The notes under the pieces: generated by a model
What the model saw: the letters and a program-made list of their open reading frames with translations, nothing else
The model's database searches: none
Told to the model about the DNA's origin: nothing
Shown here: piece after piece, positions 9,841 through 21,200 of the stretch
How positions within the stretch are numbered: the stretch's first letter is position 1
Layout: each line of letters starts with the position of its first letter
Position numbers and translations under genes: made by a program
Assembly (NCBI GenBank): GCA_940671915.1
Contig: CALNVZ010003426.1
Coordinates: 18,250,465-18,314,464 of the forward strand
Reading direction: 5' to 3'
DNA from: Paracentrotus lividus
Lineage: Eukaryota; Echinodermata; Echinoidea; Camarodonta; Echinidae
DNA length: 64,000 bases

Positions 9841-10289
9841 GCAGCTCTCATTTGTAAGACCCACCTCTAGACCCCTGGGAGTAGTGCGTCAAAGTTGCGT
9901 TATAGTCCCCAGAACCGGTGACTTATAGTAACGTCATAGTAAGTCACTTAACCAATTTGAATCATTTGGTGTGTCAATGGGACCGTCATGTTTTTGGTGA
10001 TATTTTATACGCAAGTAGTGGAATGGCCCGTTGTTCACGGTCAGTCACTATGGTCAGTCACTATCACTTAAAAGTGCGTCAGAAATGTTTATCGATTTTG
10101 CGTCATTGGTCAGTCATTTTCATGAAATGGTGTGTCATATGTTTAACTCAAATGTGCGTTGATGTAATGTAATAGCGAGTCATTTTCTGTGACATAAGGT
10201 GCGTCGTGGTATCTCAATGTATGACTCTCATTGGTAAAGTGACGCACCTATCCCGGGGGTCAGGAGGTGGGTCTTACAAATGACAGCTG
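9841..10289. mobile_element. 449-bp TIR element
   Basis: Ends are inverted repeats of ~26 bp with one mismatch (GCAGCTCTCATTTGTAAGAC against the complement of GTCTTACAAATGACAGCTGC). The interior has repeated GTCAGTCAC/GTGCGTCA motifs. No coding frame; a non-autonomous element. Confidence 0.8.
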
Positions 10290-10323
10290 CATTAGGATTA
10301 AACAGGGTTTTATCAGCCCACCA

Positions 10324-10409
10324 GCTCCTGTGAATATTGCTTCTGGCTTAATTTCTTCTGCGATGTAGGGTTAGGGTCAATGTATCAATAGAGTTTTATG
10401 TTCAGGTTA
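10324..10409 (+). repeat. 86-bp direct repeat, copy 2
   Basis: Near-identical partner of 9754-9839 on the other side of the TIR element. Confidence 0.8.
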
Positions 10410-10424
10410 GGATTAGACTGAAGT

Positions 10425-10662
10425 TAGTTACTGTAATCGTGGAAATATTCACGGTACATTAATTTTCGCGGATTTCGCGCGAAGATCGGCAGGCGCAAAT
10501 TAAAAACACGCGAAAATATGAGCATGCTTTTTTACGCATGTATTGGGTGCATTCAATGGCGTGCTTACTAAAATGCAGCTCAAATTTGAAAACCTGTGAA
10601 CATTCTTTGAGGTTGCTGAGCACGAAAAATTAATCGGGCGAAAATAACAGCGAATACAGTAT
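10425..10662. mobile_element. MITE rich in TTTTCGCG motifs
   Basis: TTACTGTAATCGTGG at the left and AATACAGTATT at the right form degenerate TACTGTA/TACAGTA ends. The interior (TTAATTTTCGCGGATTTCGC, GCACGAAAAATTAAT) is shared with 14855-15055, a second copy. Non-coding. Confidence 0.65.
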
Positions 10663-10807
10663 TTGATTTGTGTTAGGGATTGACTGTGGATCAATTGCCA
10701 CTGGAACAAATATCAAAGACTCTTTCTTGAATGATTGAGATTTATTACAACATACTTTTTCCTCCAAGTAAGTGATGTATTTTTGTTGTTTCTGGTTATT
10801 TTGGTAG

Positions 10808-10888
10808 ATTGACGATGGCGGTATGAAGAGAGATTGTACAGCGAACGATCTCATCAAGGTCATCGAAGAACTTACAAGGATTCACTGA
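10808..10888 (+). CDS. DDB1: DDB1 last exon
   Basis: After TTTTGGTAG the exon encodes IDDGGMKRDCTANDLIKV and then IEELTRIH followed by TGA. This is the highly conserved DDB1 C-terminus, and its phase (0) matches the preceding exon. The 3'UTR follows at once and is built from degenerate tandem copies of this very exon. Confidence 0.95.
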   Translation: MDDGGMKRDCTANDLIKVIEELTRIH

Positions 10889-11335
10889 TGTTTTTAGGCT
10901 TCCAACTTCAGCTTCAAGAGCGATTGTACAGCAAATGATATTTGTAAGGTTATCAAAGAACGCTCTAGGATACATTCGCGAGACTAGCCATCTTAGTTCA
11001 GCTGATCATACAGCAAGAGATCTAACCAAGGTTGTAAAGAACTCACTAGGACTCATTGGTGAGACTGGGCATCTTAGTTCAGCTCAAAGAGAGCAGATGA
11101 CCTAATCATTTTAAATGAAGAACTTCATAGGATTCACTGATTTTACTAGGCTTCTAAGTTCAATTCAAAGAGACATTGTACAGCAATTGATCTAATCAAG
11201 GTCATGGAACTTTTTGGAATTCTTTAGTGAGTCTAGGCGTCTAAGTTCAGTTCAAAGAGATTGTACAGCAAATGATATCATGAAGGTCATTAAAGAATTT
11301 ACAAGGATTCACTAATGAGATCAACCCATCAAACT
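10808..11335 (+). repeat. Tandem array of the DDB1 last exon in its own 3'UTR
   Basis: The exon segment AGAGATTGTACAGCGAACGA, the LIKVIEELTRIH codons and about 30 bases of 3'UTR recur five times after the original, at about 10916, 11004, 11085, 11165 and 11251. The period is 80-90 bases. Each unit ends with a phrase like 'gcatcttagttcagct'. Copies keep recognisable words (TTGTACAGCAAATGATAT, ACAAGGATTCACT) but carry stops and indels. Confidence 0.88.
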
Positions 11336-11524
11336 CCTACAGACGGCTCAAAGCAGATAGGAATCCAATGCGACCCGAGAAACATTCGCATAGATTTACA
11401 TGTACGACACCCCAGACTCAGAGAATTACTTGGCACAATGGGAATTTGAAGAGTCTTTTATTTCATGTAAAGGATATAGATGTAACAGGTTCCTACATGT
11501 TTTGTACTATAGCGACTGCTGTTT

Positions 11525-11530
11525 AATAAA
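11525..11530 (+). terminator. Candidate polyadenylation signal for DDB1
   Basis: AATAAA about 640 bases past the DDB1 stop and just beyond the exon-derived array, followed by T/G-rich sequence. It is the first canonical hexamer I see downstream of the stop. Confidence 0.45.
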
Positions 11531-11739
11531 TGTCTCATAGTTTTGTTCAAGTTGATAAGACCCCAAGATCTATGTTTGCGAGTGCACCATAGTAATTTGC
11601 AACATTTACAAGATCAAAATTAATGTGATCTTGGTGGCTAAAAAATCACCAATAAGTCACTTGAACAACAGCAGAGCAAATTAGTGCAACAGATTCCTCT
11701 AAGGATTATTGTGGTTTGCTTGTATGCCATTTTACTAGG

Positions 11740-12412
11740 GCTGTCTTTCACCAAGTTGTTCACAAGTTACGAATGACTTTACAAAATACTGGTGATTAGT
11801 TCTTGCACTAAATGATTAAGAATGTGATTAATATAGCAGCCAAGAACACGTAGTTCCAGTCATGCGTAAAGTCAATTGTAACTTTACAAACGACTTGGGG
11901 TGTGTTCAATGTCCAGTTTCAAATTTATACGTTAACATGAATCGTGATACAAAACGCAATTACAAAACAAACACAAACACGATCAGCGTTGCACCGTTCA
12001 GTGTCAAAAATTTAAAGCTGATTATATTTCCATCGTCTTTAAATTCCCCGCTCTCAAAAAACAAACATCTTCTCCATTTTTCACTTGCACCGGAAGCTTC
12101 CACTGCAAGAGCACATTTAAACACGTTTGAAAACTCCATCCTGTTTAGTGTCGCATTTCGTTGCAATCGCGATGCTCAAGGTCGTAAAATTGAAGCCGAT
12201 TGTGTTTCAAAACGCATCTTTTTCAGCTTTTAAATTTTCCTCCAAAATCGAGATTTGAAACACGTTTACTTTTACGACCGGGATGGGGGACAATGAACAC
12301 ACAGTTTGTTTCTCTTTATATCAGCGTTTTGTAAACGCATTTTGTATCATGATTCATGTTGGTGTATAAATTTGAAACTGGACATTGAACACACTCTTGG
12401 TGAAACACCACC
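11740..12412. mobile_element. MITE (CTTTCACCAAG ends) interrupted by another MITE
   Basis: The left end GTCTTTCACCAAGTTG and right end CTTGGTGAAACACCACC form an imperfect TIR. A related piece (GATTAGTTCTTGCACTAAAT...ACTTGTGCTGGTGAAAC) is at about 17310-17440 without the insertion. A second TIR element occupies 11899-12394. Confidence 0.65.
11899..12394. mobile_element. Nested 496-bp TIR element (GTGTGTTCAATGTCC)
   Basis: Begins GTGTGTTCAATGTCCAGTTT and ends with its inverse AAACTGGACATTGAACACAC. The complementarity runs about 55 bp inward. Frames inside are short and AT-rich; non-coding. Confidence 0.85.
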
Positions 12413-12918
12413 CTGGTTATCTTTGACTCAACTGCAAATATATATTTTATATCCTTGGAAACATTGTAATTTTTAGATCAGAAAAGAGATCAAATGGATA
12501 AAATTAATTTTGGCTACTCTTTGATGCTTTGGGGCCCGACAGTTGTGTATAAATATTGTAAATGCCCACTCTCTGATTGGTAACACTCCTAATCCGTTGA
12601 TGGGAACTTGTTGTTTGTGGCAACAATTCTAAATATTGGCTTGAATGTCAAATATATTGTGATGCATAAATACATTTGTAATATATTACCAAAACTGATA
12701 GTTTACTGCTCATGTATATAATGTTGTTATTGGGAGTAACAGACTATTGACTGTTACAGTGAGTGTCCATCAAACATTGTGTGTGGAAGTTTTCAGTGAA
12801 TCCGAACTGCAAGATAACCCAGAAATTAAACACCAAATCAAATTTAACAGAAAATGTTCTGATGAGGTGCTCAATACTATGAAATGAAAACAAGTCTCTC
12901 TTGATTGAAATTTTCAAT
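12413..12918. other. Intergenic AT-rich sequence
   Basis: Lies between two MITEs, downstream of DDB1. No gene or repeat structure recognised. Confidence 0.5.
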
Positions 12919-13037
12919 GGCCCGTATTTACACAGGTGGCCTAAACTTAAGCCTAGCTTAAATCTGTGGTTTAACTATGGTTAGCAAAAGGGGAGACAAA
13001 TGTGTCTTCGTTGCAATGATATTGACATATTTATACC

Positions 13038-14090
13038 CTTTTCAGACTGCTATTTCTTAACCCCGTACTATCCTTAACCCCATACTATCCTTAACCCCGT
13101 ACTATCTTTTTTTGCTTTCAGACTGGTGTTTCTTTACCCCATACTATTTGCTTAGCCAGGGTTAAGAAATTCAATGCTTTTCACACTGGGTATTCTCTTA
13201 ACCCCAACTATTTGCTGGATCATGAATATTAATGATTTCATTCTCTTTCTTTTGTTCTTCATTGTTTTCTCTCTCTCCTCATGTTATTCTATGTTTTCTA
13301 TCCTTCCTTTTGTTATTCATTGTTTTCTTTTTTGCTTGTGTTAGTTATTCCTTTTTGTTCCTTCATGTTATTCCTGTGTTTTTTCTCTTTTCCTTATGTT
13401 ATTCCTTGTTTTCTATCTTTCATTATGTTATTCATTGTTTTTTCTCTTTTTCCTTATGTTATTTCATTGTTTTTCTATCTTTCCTTATGTTATTCATTAT
13501 TTATCTCTCTTTCTTTATGTTAAATCATTGTTTTTCTATCTTTCCTTATCTTATTCATTATTTTATCTATATTATGTTATTCATTGTTTTTCTCTTTTTC
13601 TTTGTTATCGTTGTTTTTCTCTTTTCCTTATGTAATTCATTGTTTTTCTTTCTTTTTCCTAATGTTATTCATTGTTTTTCTCTTTTCCTAATGTTATTCA
13701 TTTGTTTTCTCTTTTTCCTTATGTTATTCATTGTTTTTCTCTTACTTGTGTTATCAAGTTTACGAATAATTATGCCATATTCATGACCACATTTTCATTG
13801 ATTGGCTAATGCTTAGCCCCGCTTTTCCTTAGCACGGTTTGGTTTCAGACTGCAACTCTTAGCACCGCAATTGCCCGGCTAACTCCGATTATTACCTCGC
13901 TAACCCTGCTTTTTAGCAGGGCCAGATAGTACTGTACTTTATTACATGTCTGTGTTTAGCCCTACTTTGGTAAAAACGCAGTCTGAAACCGAAGCGTGCT
14001 AAGCTTAACCCCAGGAAATAGGTGGTACTAAGGCCCCCCTTAGCCCTACCTATTTCCTGGGATTAAGGATTTTAACTGCAGTCTGAAAAG
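13038..14090. mobile_element. 1053-bp TIR element inserted in the MITE
   Basis: Perfect 13-bp TIRs CTTTTCAGACTGC (13038-13050) and GCAGTCTGAAAAG (14078-14090). The subterminal regions repeat CTTAACCCCGTACTATC motifs and their complements (TAGCCCTACCTATTTCCTGG). No transposase is present; the centre is a minisatellite. Confidence 0.8.
13232..13765 (+). repeat. ~31-bp T-rich minisatellite
   Basis: About 17 units of TTCCTTATGTTATTCATTG followed by TTTTTCTCTTTT. The 184-codon frame through it spells a repeating hydrophobic Leu-Cys/Met-Tyr-Ser-Leu-Phe motif and is not credible as a protein. Confidence 0.85.
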
Positions 14091-14294
14091 CATATTACTG
14101 GATTCTGGAATCATGCTTCAGTGGTTAAGAAACTTTGGACTTATCATTCCCATGCAGTTTTTGATAGTTTAAGTACCAACAATTCTTATAAATCAAACTT
14201 TTACTTTTCGAGATTGTATCCCATTTTGCTAGCCATAGTTAAAACATAGATTTAAGCTAGGCTTAACTTTAGGCCACTTTCGTGAATATGGGCC

Positions 14295-15288
14295 AATGTC
14301 TTTTCTATGAAAGACTTGATGGTGCTCTTCATGTTTTTTTAATAAGATAATATTTGGAATTAAGGATTGCAGGAACTTACAGAAACGGTAGATGAAATTA
14401 AAAAAAATTCTTGTCCAATTTATAACTGATATTTTGAAACCTGATAAAGTGTTGTTTCTTTCAAGCATGGTTTGCACTCTCTTGTGGTGTACATGTATGT
14501 ATACTGTGTTGCACGCATGGCATCATAATTATGGTTTATCTTATGTTCTAACTTAAGTCATAAGAAAAAGAATTTTGTTCAGTTAAGAGTGTTACATTAA
14601 GAGTAAGCTTATTGAAATTTCTGAGGTGATCAAAAATTACATGCATGGAGAGTCAAGTAATAAATGTTTCATGAATGAAATTTATGTTACATATGACTGC
14701 ACATTGTGAATAATCACATCAATTATGAGACATTTTTCCTTGTTATTTATTATACCCATTGAAGAATTGTCATTCATAAATGAATAATCTAGAAGTTGGG
14801 TTTTTTTTTTAAATCCCAAACCGTTCAAGATATTGAATGAAAATTGATGGGTTTGTTAATTTTAATTTTCGCGCGAAGATTGGCAGGCACAAATTAAAAA
14901 ACCTGTAAATATATGGGCATGCTTTCTTATGCATATCTTGGGTGGGTTAAATTGCGTGCTTATGAACATGCAGCGCGAATTAAAGAACCTGTGAACATGC
15001 TTTGAGGCTGCTAAGCACGAAAAATTAATAGTGTGAAATAACAGCAAATACAGTAGTCTACTCCCATTATAACACAGTATGAGAGAGCAGGCCACATACC
15101 TTGCTGTGCAAATGTTTGAAATCTAGGAAAAATTGCCTTTTTTTCAAAGAAAATCTTGCATTCGTACTTGTTATAATGGCAGTAGACTGTGTCCATCAAG
15201 CAACAGCCAAGCCAAATTCTCCTATCTTTTAGACCTTTGAAATAATGTGCCATATACATGTAGTCCACTCCTATTAAAATGAGGAGTA
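14295..15288. other. Intergenic; one MITE fragment
   Basis: 14855-15055 is a copy of the TTTTCGCG MITE at 10425-10662 (shared GCGCGAAGATTGGCAGGC, GCACGAAAAATTAAT). The remainder is AT-rich with no recognisable gene. Confidence 0.55.
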
Positions 15289-15290
15289 TA

Positions 15291-15817
15291 CAGTGCGTCC
15301 CAGAAAAAAGTAAACCCAACTTTGAGAGCCTTGTATTAAAATTGTATAACTTATTTGTCGGTAATTTTTATATCGTGACAAAGAGTAACTCATATTCTAT
15401 CCAGTGATGCCAAAATTATACCTGTGCTGTCATGAATGACCGAGCACTCAAGTTTTTGAAAACTTTGGTCAGAAACCATTTGTACCACATTTTCTGAGAA
15501 GCAGCCCTGGCTCTCTAATCATTCATTGTTTGTTTTAGGTCAGCCCTCCTGAGTCCATTCATTAGGCACAAAGGATTACTTGGACTATTGAAATGCAAGG
15601 GCTGCTCTTGCTCAAACTTGGTAGAGGGAACCTTTTTATGCTTGTTTTTTAAAGCCCAACTGCTTAGTCATCCATTACAACACAGGTATAAGTGTGATAT
15701 CATTGAATAGAATATGAGTTGCTCTTTATCATGAAATAAATTTCAAGGTCATACAAGCTTTAATATTTTAATATGATGCTTTCAAATTTGGGTTTACTTT
15801 TGTTCTGGGACGCACTG
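15291..15817. mobile_element. 527-bp mariner-like MITE, copy 1
   Basis: Ends CAGTGCGTCCCAGAAAAAAG and its inverse (CTTTTGTTCTGGGACGCACTG), with TA on each side as expected of Tc1/mariner target duplications. No transposase frame; a deletion derivative or MITE. Copy 2 is at 20614-21138 in the same orientation. Confidence 0.88.
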
Positions 15818-15819
15818 TA

Positions 15820-16425
15820 TATATACAAGATTTAGTATATGATGTACTATTTGATACCCTGGGGTATCCGCCATTTTGTCAAATTATTTAACTTTTTAGG
15901 GGGGGGCAGTACCCTGGCTTGTGAGCTTCTCGTTAAAATGGGAGTGGACTGAACTATAGTTTTCATACTTTATCAAACACGCACACATAGAAGGCACAGG
16001 ACAAACAATGATAAGCACATACCGGTACATTGATAACAAATCATTTTATTTACATGTATATGAAGAGCTATATCGCTTGCAAAGGAAAGTCTTTTTAGAC
16101 TGAAGGTTTGAAAGCACATGAATTAGAAAGTACAATCAACAAATATTGGATACCTATCTTTACTATGATGTTTGTATGCCGCTTATGTGAAAAAATTCTC
16201 TTTTCTTTATTTGTTTCAATGCTGAAAAGAGATGTATTGATCTTGTAGAATAAAGTTAAATGTAATTTTGCTATGAAATGTTTGACATTAAATGAAGTTC
16301 AACAATTAATCATAAATGTTTTTTTTTTTTTTTTTTTTTTCATTTTTTGTGCTGCAGGCATATCCATGATAACTTGATTTTCAGAATCAAGTTATAATCT
16401 GTAAGAAAACTACATTAAATACAGG
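15820..16425. other. Intergenic AT-rich sequence
   Basis: G7 tract near 15900 and a T22 run near 16320. No gene recognised. Confidence 0.5.
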
Positions 16426-16727
16426 GAATCTTCAGCTTCCACGGGTAATTTGACACCATGGATGTTTACCCAGTAACAGGTGTCATCCATCACCTGACCA
16501 TTGCCAGACTATGTAATGCCTTGTATATTCCACCCATCCCTCCATCTGGTAAAGTCGTTAAATCTCAGTTTCCCTAGCCGATCATGCCCGAAGCTCTCCG
16601 GGGTGGGACAGATTGTTTTGCTGTTTTCCAGAAATTTAGCTTCAAGACGGTTATTTCCAGTGCTTTTTACCAAGTCTGGGGTCCGCAAATTTTGATCTAC
16701 TCCCCATGAAAGCTGAAGATTCCCCGT
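16426..16727. mobile_element. ~300-bp element with GGGAATCTTCAGCTT ends
   Basis: Starts AGGGAATCTTCAGCTTCC and ends GAAAGCTGAAGATTCCCC. A minus-strand frame of about 75 codons crosses it without a stop, but it has no recognised family match and coincides with the TIR unit. Confidence 0.55.
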
Positions 16728-17094
16728 CTTTAACATTTCCTTTTCTTTTCACTTGAGAGAGATAATTAAGAGGTGTGTATATTGCAAAATGGAGGCAATA
16801 GGGTTACTAACACTTGTAGAGAAGCAATCGTTTTGATATGAAGAGTTTTCTCGCATCTTTCCATCTTTGCCAATTTAAGATATTGTTTGTTGAAGTCGTT
16901 AAAATATAAGAAAAAACTGAAATTTTGTCCTTTCTTAAACAAGGCATTGATTCCCTGTGAATGTCTTGAAATAAAGACTTCTACAGGTTGATATTTCAAT
17001 GAAGGCAGTCTATAAAGAGATCGATCCATAAAGGAGGACTGCACAAAGGTCAGAGGTCAACTGAGGTCAACATCCTGAGAATCTCATAATACTA

Positions 17095-18215
17095 GGAATG
17101 CACTGTAGTTTGATAAGTCGAAATTACAGGTATCAGACTGCATTTGAAGACTGAGGTTGATTGATAGATGACTACCTGGTCAGATAAAAACTGTCAACAA
17201 GTCAAAATCAAAGACTACAGAATGTCGTTAGTGGAGGCGGTTTATTAATGAAATGACTAACTAGGGGGTAAGGTGCTTGAGAAAGTCATACCTGACTTTA
17301 GGAAGGACTTGTGATCAGTTCTTGTACTAAATGATTATGAATGTGATAAGTAAAACACAAAAGACAATGATCCAGTCATTTATCAAGTCAGTTATAACTT
17401 TATAAATAACTTGTGCTGGTGAAACATCCCCTTGCCAGATGAATCAGGAAGACTTACAGAAAGCCTTTATATAGAAGGTTGATTAAAAGATGACTAACTG
17501 GGCCCATATTTATAAAACCTTCATAGGTCTAGTTATCACCTAAATGTGTACTGTTCCCTATGTAATTAGTTGACAACTAGCTTTAGTAAGGTTTTATCAA
17601 TATGGGCCCGGGTCTACAAATCAAAATAACGGGTATCAGAGTGCATAGGAAGAATGCAGAACTTCTTTGGTAGAGGGGGTTGATTGTTGATATGACCAAC
17701 TACAAATCAAAATTACAGCTGCATGGGGACACTGCAAAACTTCTGTGGTAGAGGGGGCTGATTTTTGAGATGACAAACTGGTCTACAAATCAAAATTACA
17801 GCTATCAGATTGCATTGGGAGACTGCAGAACTTCTGTGGTAGAGGGGGCTGATTTTTGAGATGACAAACTGGTCTACAAATCAAAATTACAGCTATCAGA
17901 TTGCATGGGGAGACTGCAGAACTTCTTTGGTAGAGGGGTTTGATTGTTGAGATGACCAACTACAAGTCAAAATTACAGCTATCCGACTGCATGGGGAGAC
18001 TGCAGAACTCCTTTGGTAGAGGGGGTTGATTCATAAGATGACTTGCCGGTTGGAATTCCGTAGTGGGACGTGAGGAGGGGGTTGATTGTTGAGATGACCA
18101 ACTACAAGTCAAAATTACAGCTATCCGACTGCATGGGGAGACTGCAGAACTTCTTTGGTAGAGGGGGTTGATTCATAAGATGACTTGCCGGTTGGAATTC
18201 CGTAGTGGGACGTGA
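17095..18215 (-). repeat. Tandem array extending from the M1AP terminal exon
   Basis: Nine to ten units of about 105-135 bp. Landmarks on the plus strand are AAATCAAAATTACAGCTATC, ACTGCATGGGGAGACTGCAG and GGTAGAGGGGGTTGATT. The two units nearest the exon (17940-18077 and 18078-18215) are nearly identical and include exon sequence (TTGGAATTCCGTAGTGGGAC). Units farther away look increasingly divergent. MITEs interrupt the array at about 17262-17445 and at 17501-17609. Confidence 0.88.
17501..17609. mobile_element. ~110-bp MITE (GGCCCATATTTATAAAACC), copy 1
   Basis: Starts GGCCCATATTTATAAAACCT and ends GGTTTTATCAATATGGGCCC; it lies inside the M1AP 3' array. A reverse-oriented copy is at 19795-19907. 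Confidence 0.8.
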
Positions 18216-18257
18216 GGATCCTCTCCGTCTTCCTCTTCCTCGACTATCAAAAGCAGG
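18102..18257 (-). CDS. M1AP: M1AP exon 12 (terminal)
   Basis: Acceptor TTACAG, then 51 codons starting PAFDSRGRGRRRGSSRP and ending with TAG. The basic Arg/Gly-Ser tail is poorly conserved. Exon 11 ends in phase 0 and the frame stays open to the stop, which supports the call. Its 3' half lies in the tandem array, so an alternative C-terminus is possible. Confidence 0.7.
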   Translation of the reverse strand, partial: PAFDSRGRGRRRGSSRPTTEFQPASHLMNQPPLPKKFCSLPMQSDSCNFDL

Positions 18258-21200
18258 CTGTAAGTAAACAAAATAATATTAGTGAGAATAAATTGAAATA
18301 TGTAAACTCACAAAGTAAAAAAAACTTGACTTCTGAGCGGTTTTAGAAAGAATTGGGGATTTAACAGAAATTTGTATTTACTGTTGGCAGAGAAATCTAT
18401 AGAAACCTCCAAAATCTAAATAACTGAAATTATGTTAAAGAATGGGACATTTAAGAGCAATTTGTACTTATTTCCATAGATTTTCAGAAGGGAAATTAGG
18501 AATATAGTGTGCCTTTACACAAAACTTTTCTAAACCGTAGATGAAGTTAGGCTTTATAACCCTAGATCGAAAGCCAAAAAGTGAGAATAGTTCTTCATTA
18601 TCAGAAGCCATTATGATGTACAACACAAACAGTTCTAGGACAACTATCCCCTGGACAATTACCCCCCCCCCTGAACAACTACACCTGCCAAAACCTACCC
18701 CTAACTCTACACCTATAACCCTATTTATGGAAGGGGGGTAGCTGTCCAAGGGATAATCAGTCAGAGGGTAGTTGTCCTGGGGGTCGTTTCACAAAGAGTT
18801 AAGTTGACTTAAAATTGCACTTAAATTATAAGCGGATCCATATATCAAACGCACCATTTCGTTGATAGACTCCTCAATGGCTGACCAATACTGTATAAAC
18901 CAATATTTGCGAGTCCAGATATTTTCGCGATTTTGGACTAGTTGGGGGAATTCGCGAGAGTAAAATTTTGCGATTTTGGTGATGACTTCATTACTATAAA
19001 TAGCCTTGTACTGAAGTGGAAATTTTCGCGATGGCCGACTCGCGGAATTCGCAAAAATAAAGTCACCGCGAAAATAACCACTTATACAGTAATGTGATGC
19101 ATAATGTACAGTACACAACTAGGAATTTAAGTACAATCGACTTGACATCTACTTAACTCTTTGTGAAACACCCCCTTATACGCAACACAAAGGTAATTCG
19201 TACCTGCATTGAGCTAGCTGCTGGTTGTCTGCCTCTTCGAGACTGTCTGGTTGAGTTAGATGTCTTATTCAATAATCCAACCAGGCTGGATGTTAGATTG
19301 CAGTGGTTCATCAAGGGATTGTATTTGTCAAGAACTTCCAGCTGGGAATGCAAGGAGGTATAAAATTGCATTTTAATTCTTTCTAAACTGGATAAATTGA
19401 TTACAGCGATCAACTTTGGTTATTACAACAACAACAAAAAATGGTTCTCCAGGTCCCATTTCATATATGTGCTGGCAACACAGGGATCCAGCAACAGCTC
19501 TGAAAAATGATTTTATTGGCCCAACTGTCTGGGGATATTTAGTGGTTCTATTGTGCTTGGGCATTGGCTGATAAAATCCTTTTTCAGAGCTGATGCTTGA
19601 TCCACTACTGCAATATTATTTGCTTTATATATATACAATATCACAATGTTTATCTTTTGTCATGATTACTTTAGTATTGTGGTATTTTTCATCCCTGGAA
19701 ATGATATAAACGAAAAAAAAAAAAAGAACTGTCAGAACTGTTTACTTGGTATAAATGATCAGAGATGAGTTGTAGGCTATCTGAGACTGATCTAGGCCCA
19801 TATTTAAAATACCTTACTAAATTAAGCTAGTTGTCAACTAATTACATAGGGAACAGTACACAGTTAGGTGATATCTAGACCTACGAAGGTTTTATGAATA
19901 TAGGCCCAGGTCTAAATAATAAGAGACTAGTTAAAGAATATCTGAGACTGGTTCTTAAGAACTATTTACCTGGGCTAAATAGTCAGGGACTAATTGAAGA
20001 ATACGTTTACCTGGTCTAAATAGTCAGAGACGAGTTGTAGACTATCTGAGACTGGTTTGTCTGAGCGTGCCTGGTAATCCCCTGGGAGCATTAGTTCCTT
20101 GACAGCGATTGGTTTGATGAGTAAAGACATAGCTGGCGAGGGGAGGATGGTGAAATGACCTCTTGGCTTAGGAACTGCAGAACTGCTTGGGTACCCGGTC
20201 AGCTCATTGGGCTCAAGTCTTGTGACAAGACACATCTCCTGATTTTTAAAAAAATATTATTTTTAGTTAGAAATTTATTCAAATTCTCATAAACAAATAT
20301 ACGAAAAAGTTTTAGACAAATTCTGAAACATTTTGGTCAATGCCCAAATTTATTGTTTATTTGAAATGAAAACTAAAGCTTCAGAATACTTATCATTAAA
20401 CTTTTGATGTACAGCGTTATTACAAAAATACCACCTCAACTACACAATTCATATTGCTTTTACAGTATACTCCCATTAAAATGAGCACAGATACAATTTA
20501 ATTTCGTTTTAAGGTGGCAGTTCTCCAAGTCTCGATTTCAAACAATTAGCTACAATTGGCTTTGTCCTGGGAAACTCTGACAAGAATGGACTGTCCACGT
20601 AGCCAGGAGTATATAGTGGGTCCCAAAAAAAAGTAAACCCAATTTTGAGAGCCTCATATTGAAATTGTATAACTTATGTGTCATTAATTTTTATATCATG
20701 ACAAAGAGTAACTCAAATTCTATCCAGCGATACCAAAATTATACCTGTACTGTCATGGATGACTGAGCCTTTGAGTTATTAAAAATTTTGGTCAAAAACA
20801 CATTGTTCCAAGTTTTTTTCAGAAGCAACCTTGCTTTTTGATCATTCGTTCATTATTTGAGGTCAGCTTTCCTGAGTCCATTCATAAGGGACAAAGGATT
20901 GCTTGGCCTTTTGAAATGCAATGGCTGCTTTAGCCCAAACTTGTTACATTTCAAATTTGACAATTGTTTTTTAAAGACCAAGTGCTCAGTCGTCAGTCAC
21001 AGCATAGGTATAAATTTGGTATCATTGAATAGGATATGAGTTAATCTTTATCATGAAATTAATATCAAGGTCACATAAGCTACAAAATTTTAATTTGAGG
21101 CTCTCAAAGTTGGGTTACTTTTTTTCTGGGACGCACTGTATAAAACAGTGTGTGCCAGAATATGCCAAGATCCATTATGATTTTGATAGATGACACAGGT

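Larger units (their letters stand above)
8702..10807 (+). other. DDB1: DDB1 last intron
   Basis: Bounded by GTATGT and TTTTGGTAG. It holds three TIR elements (8942-9255, 9841-10289, 10425-10662) and an 86-bp direct duplication flanking the middle one. No other coding sequence was recognised. Confidence 0.8.
12919..14294. mobile_element. Second copy of the GGCCCATATTCAC MITE, split by an insertion
   Basis: Outer ends GGCCCGTATTTACACAGGTG and GCCACTTTCGTGAATATGGGCC match the MITE at 8942-9255. Inner flanks (TTTAACTATGGTTAGCAAAA; CATAGTTAAAACATAGATTT) correspond too. The copy is interrupted at 13038-14090. Confidence 0.82.

Noticed and set aside
11862..12233. 123-codon frame
   Set aside because: Coincides with a non-coding MITE with 55-bp TIRs; composition is unlike a conserved protein.
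13232..13786. 184-codon hydrophobic frame resembling a multi-pass membrane protein
   Set aside because: Tandem 31-bp T-rich repeat; three overlapping frames give the same motif; sits inside a TIR element.
16509..16736. 75-codon frame considered as an exon
   Set aside because: Spans a unit bounded by inverted GGGAATCTTCAGCTT ends; no splice context or recognised family. Kept only as a TIR element.
20857..21039. 60-codon frame
   Set aside because: Lies within the mariner-like MITE, whose other copy has a different broken frame.
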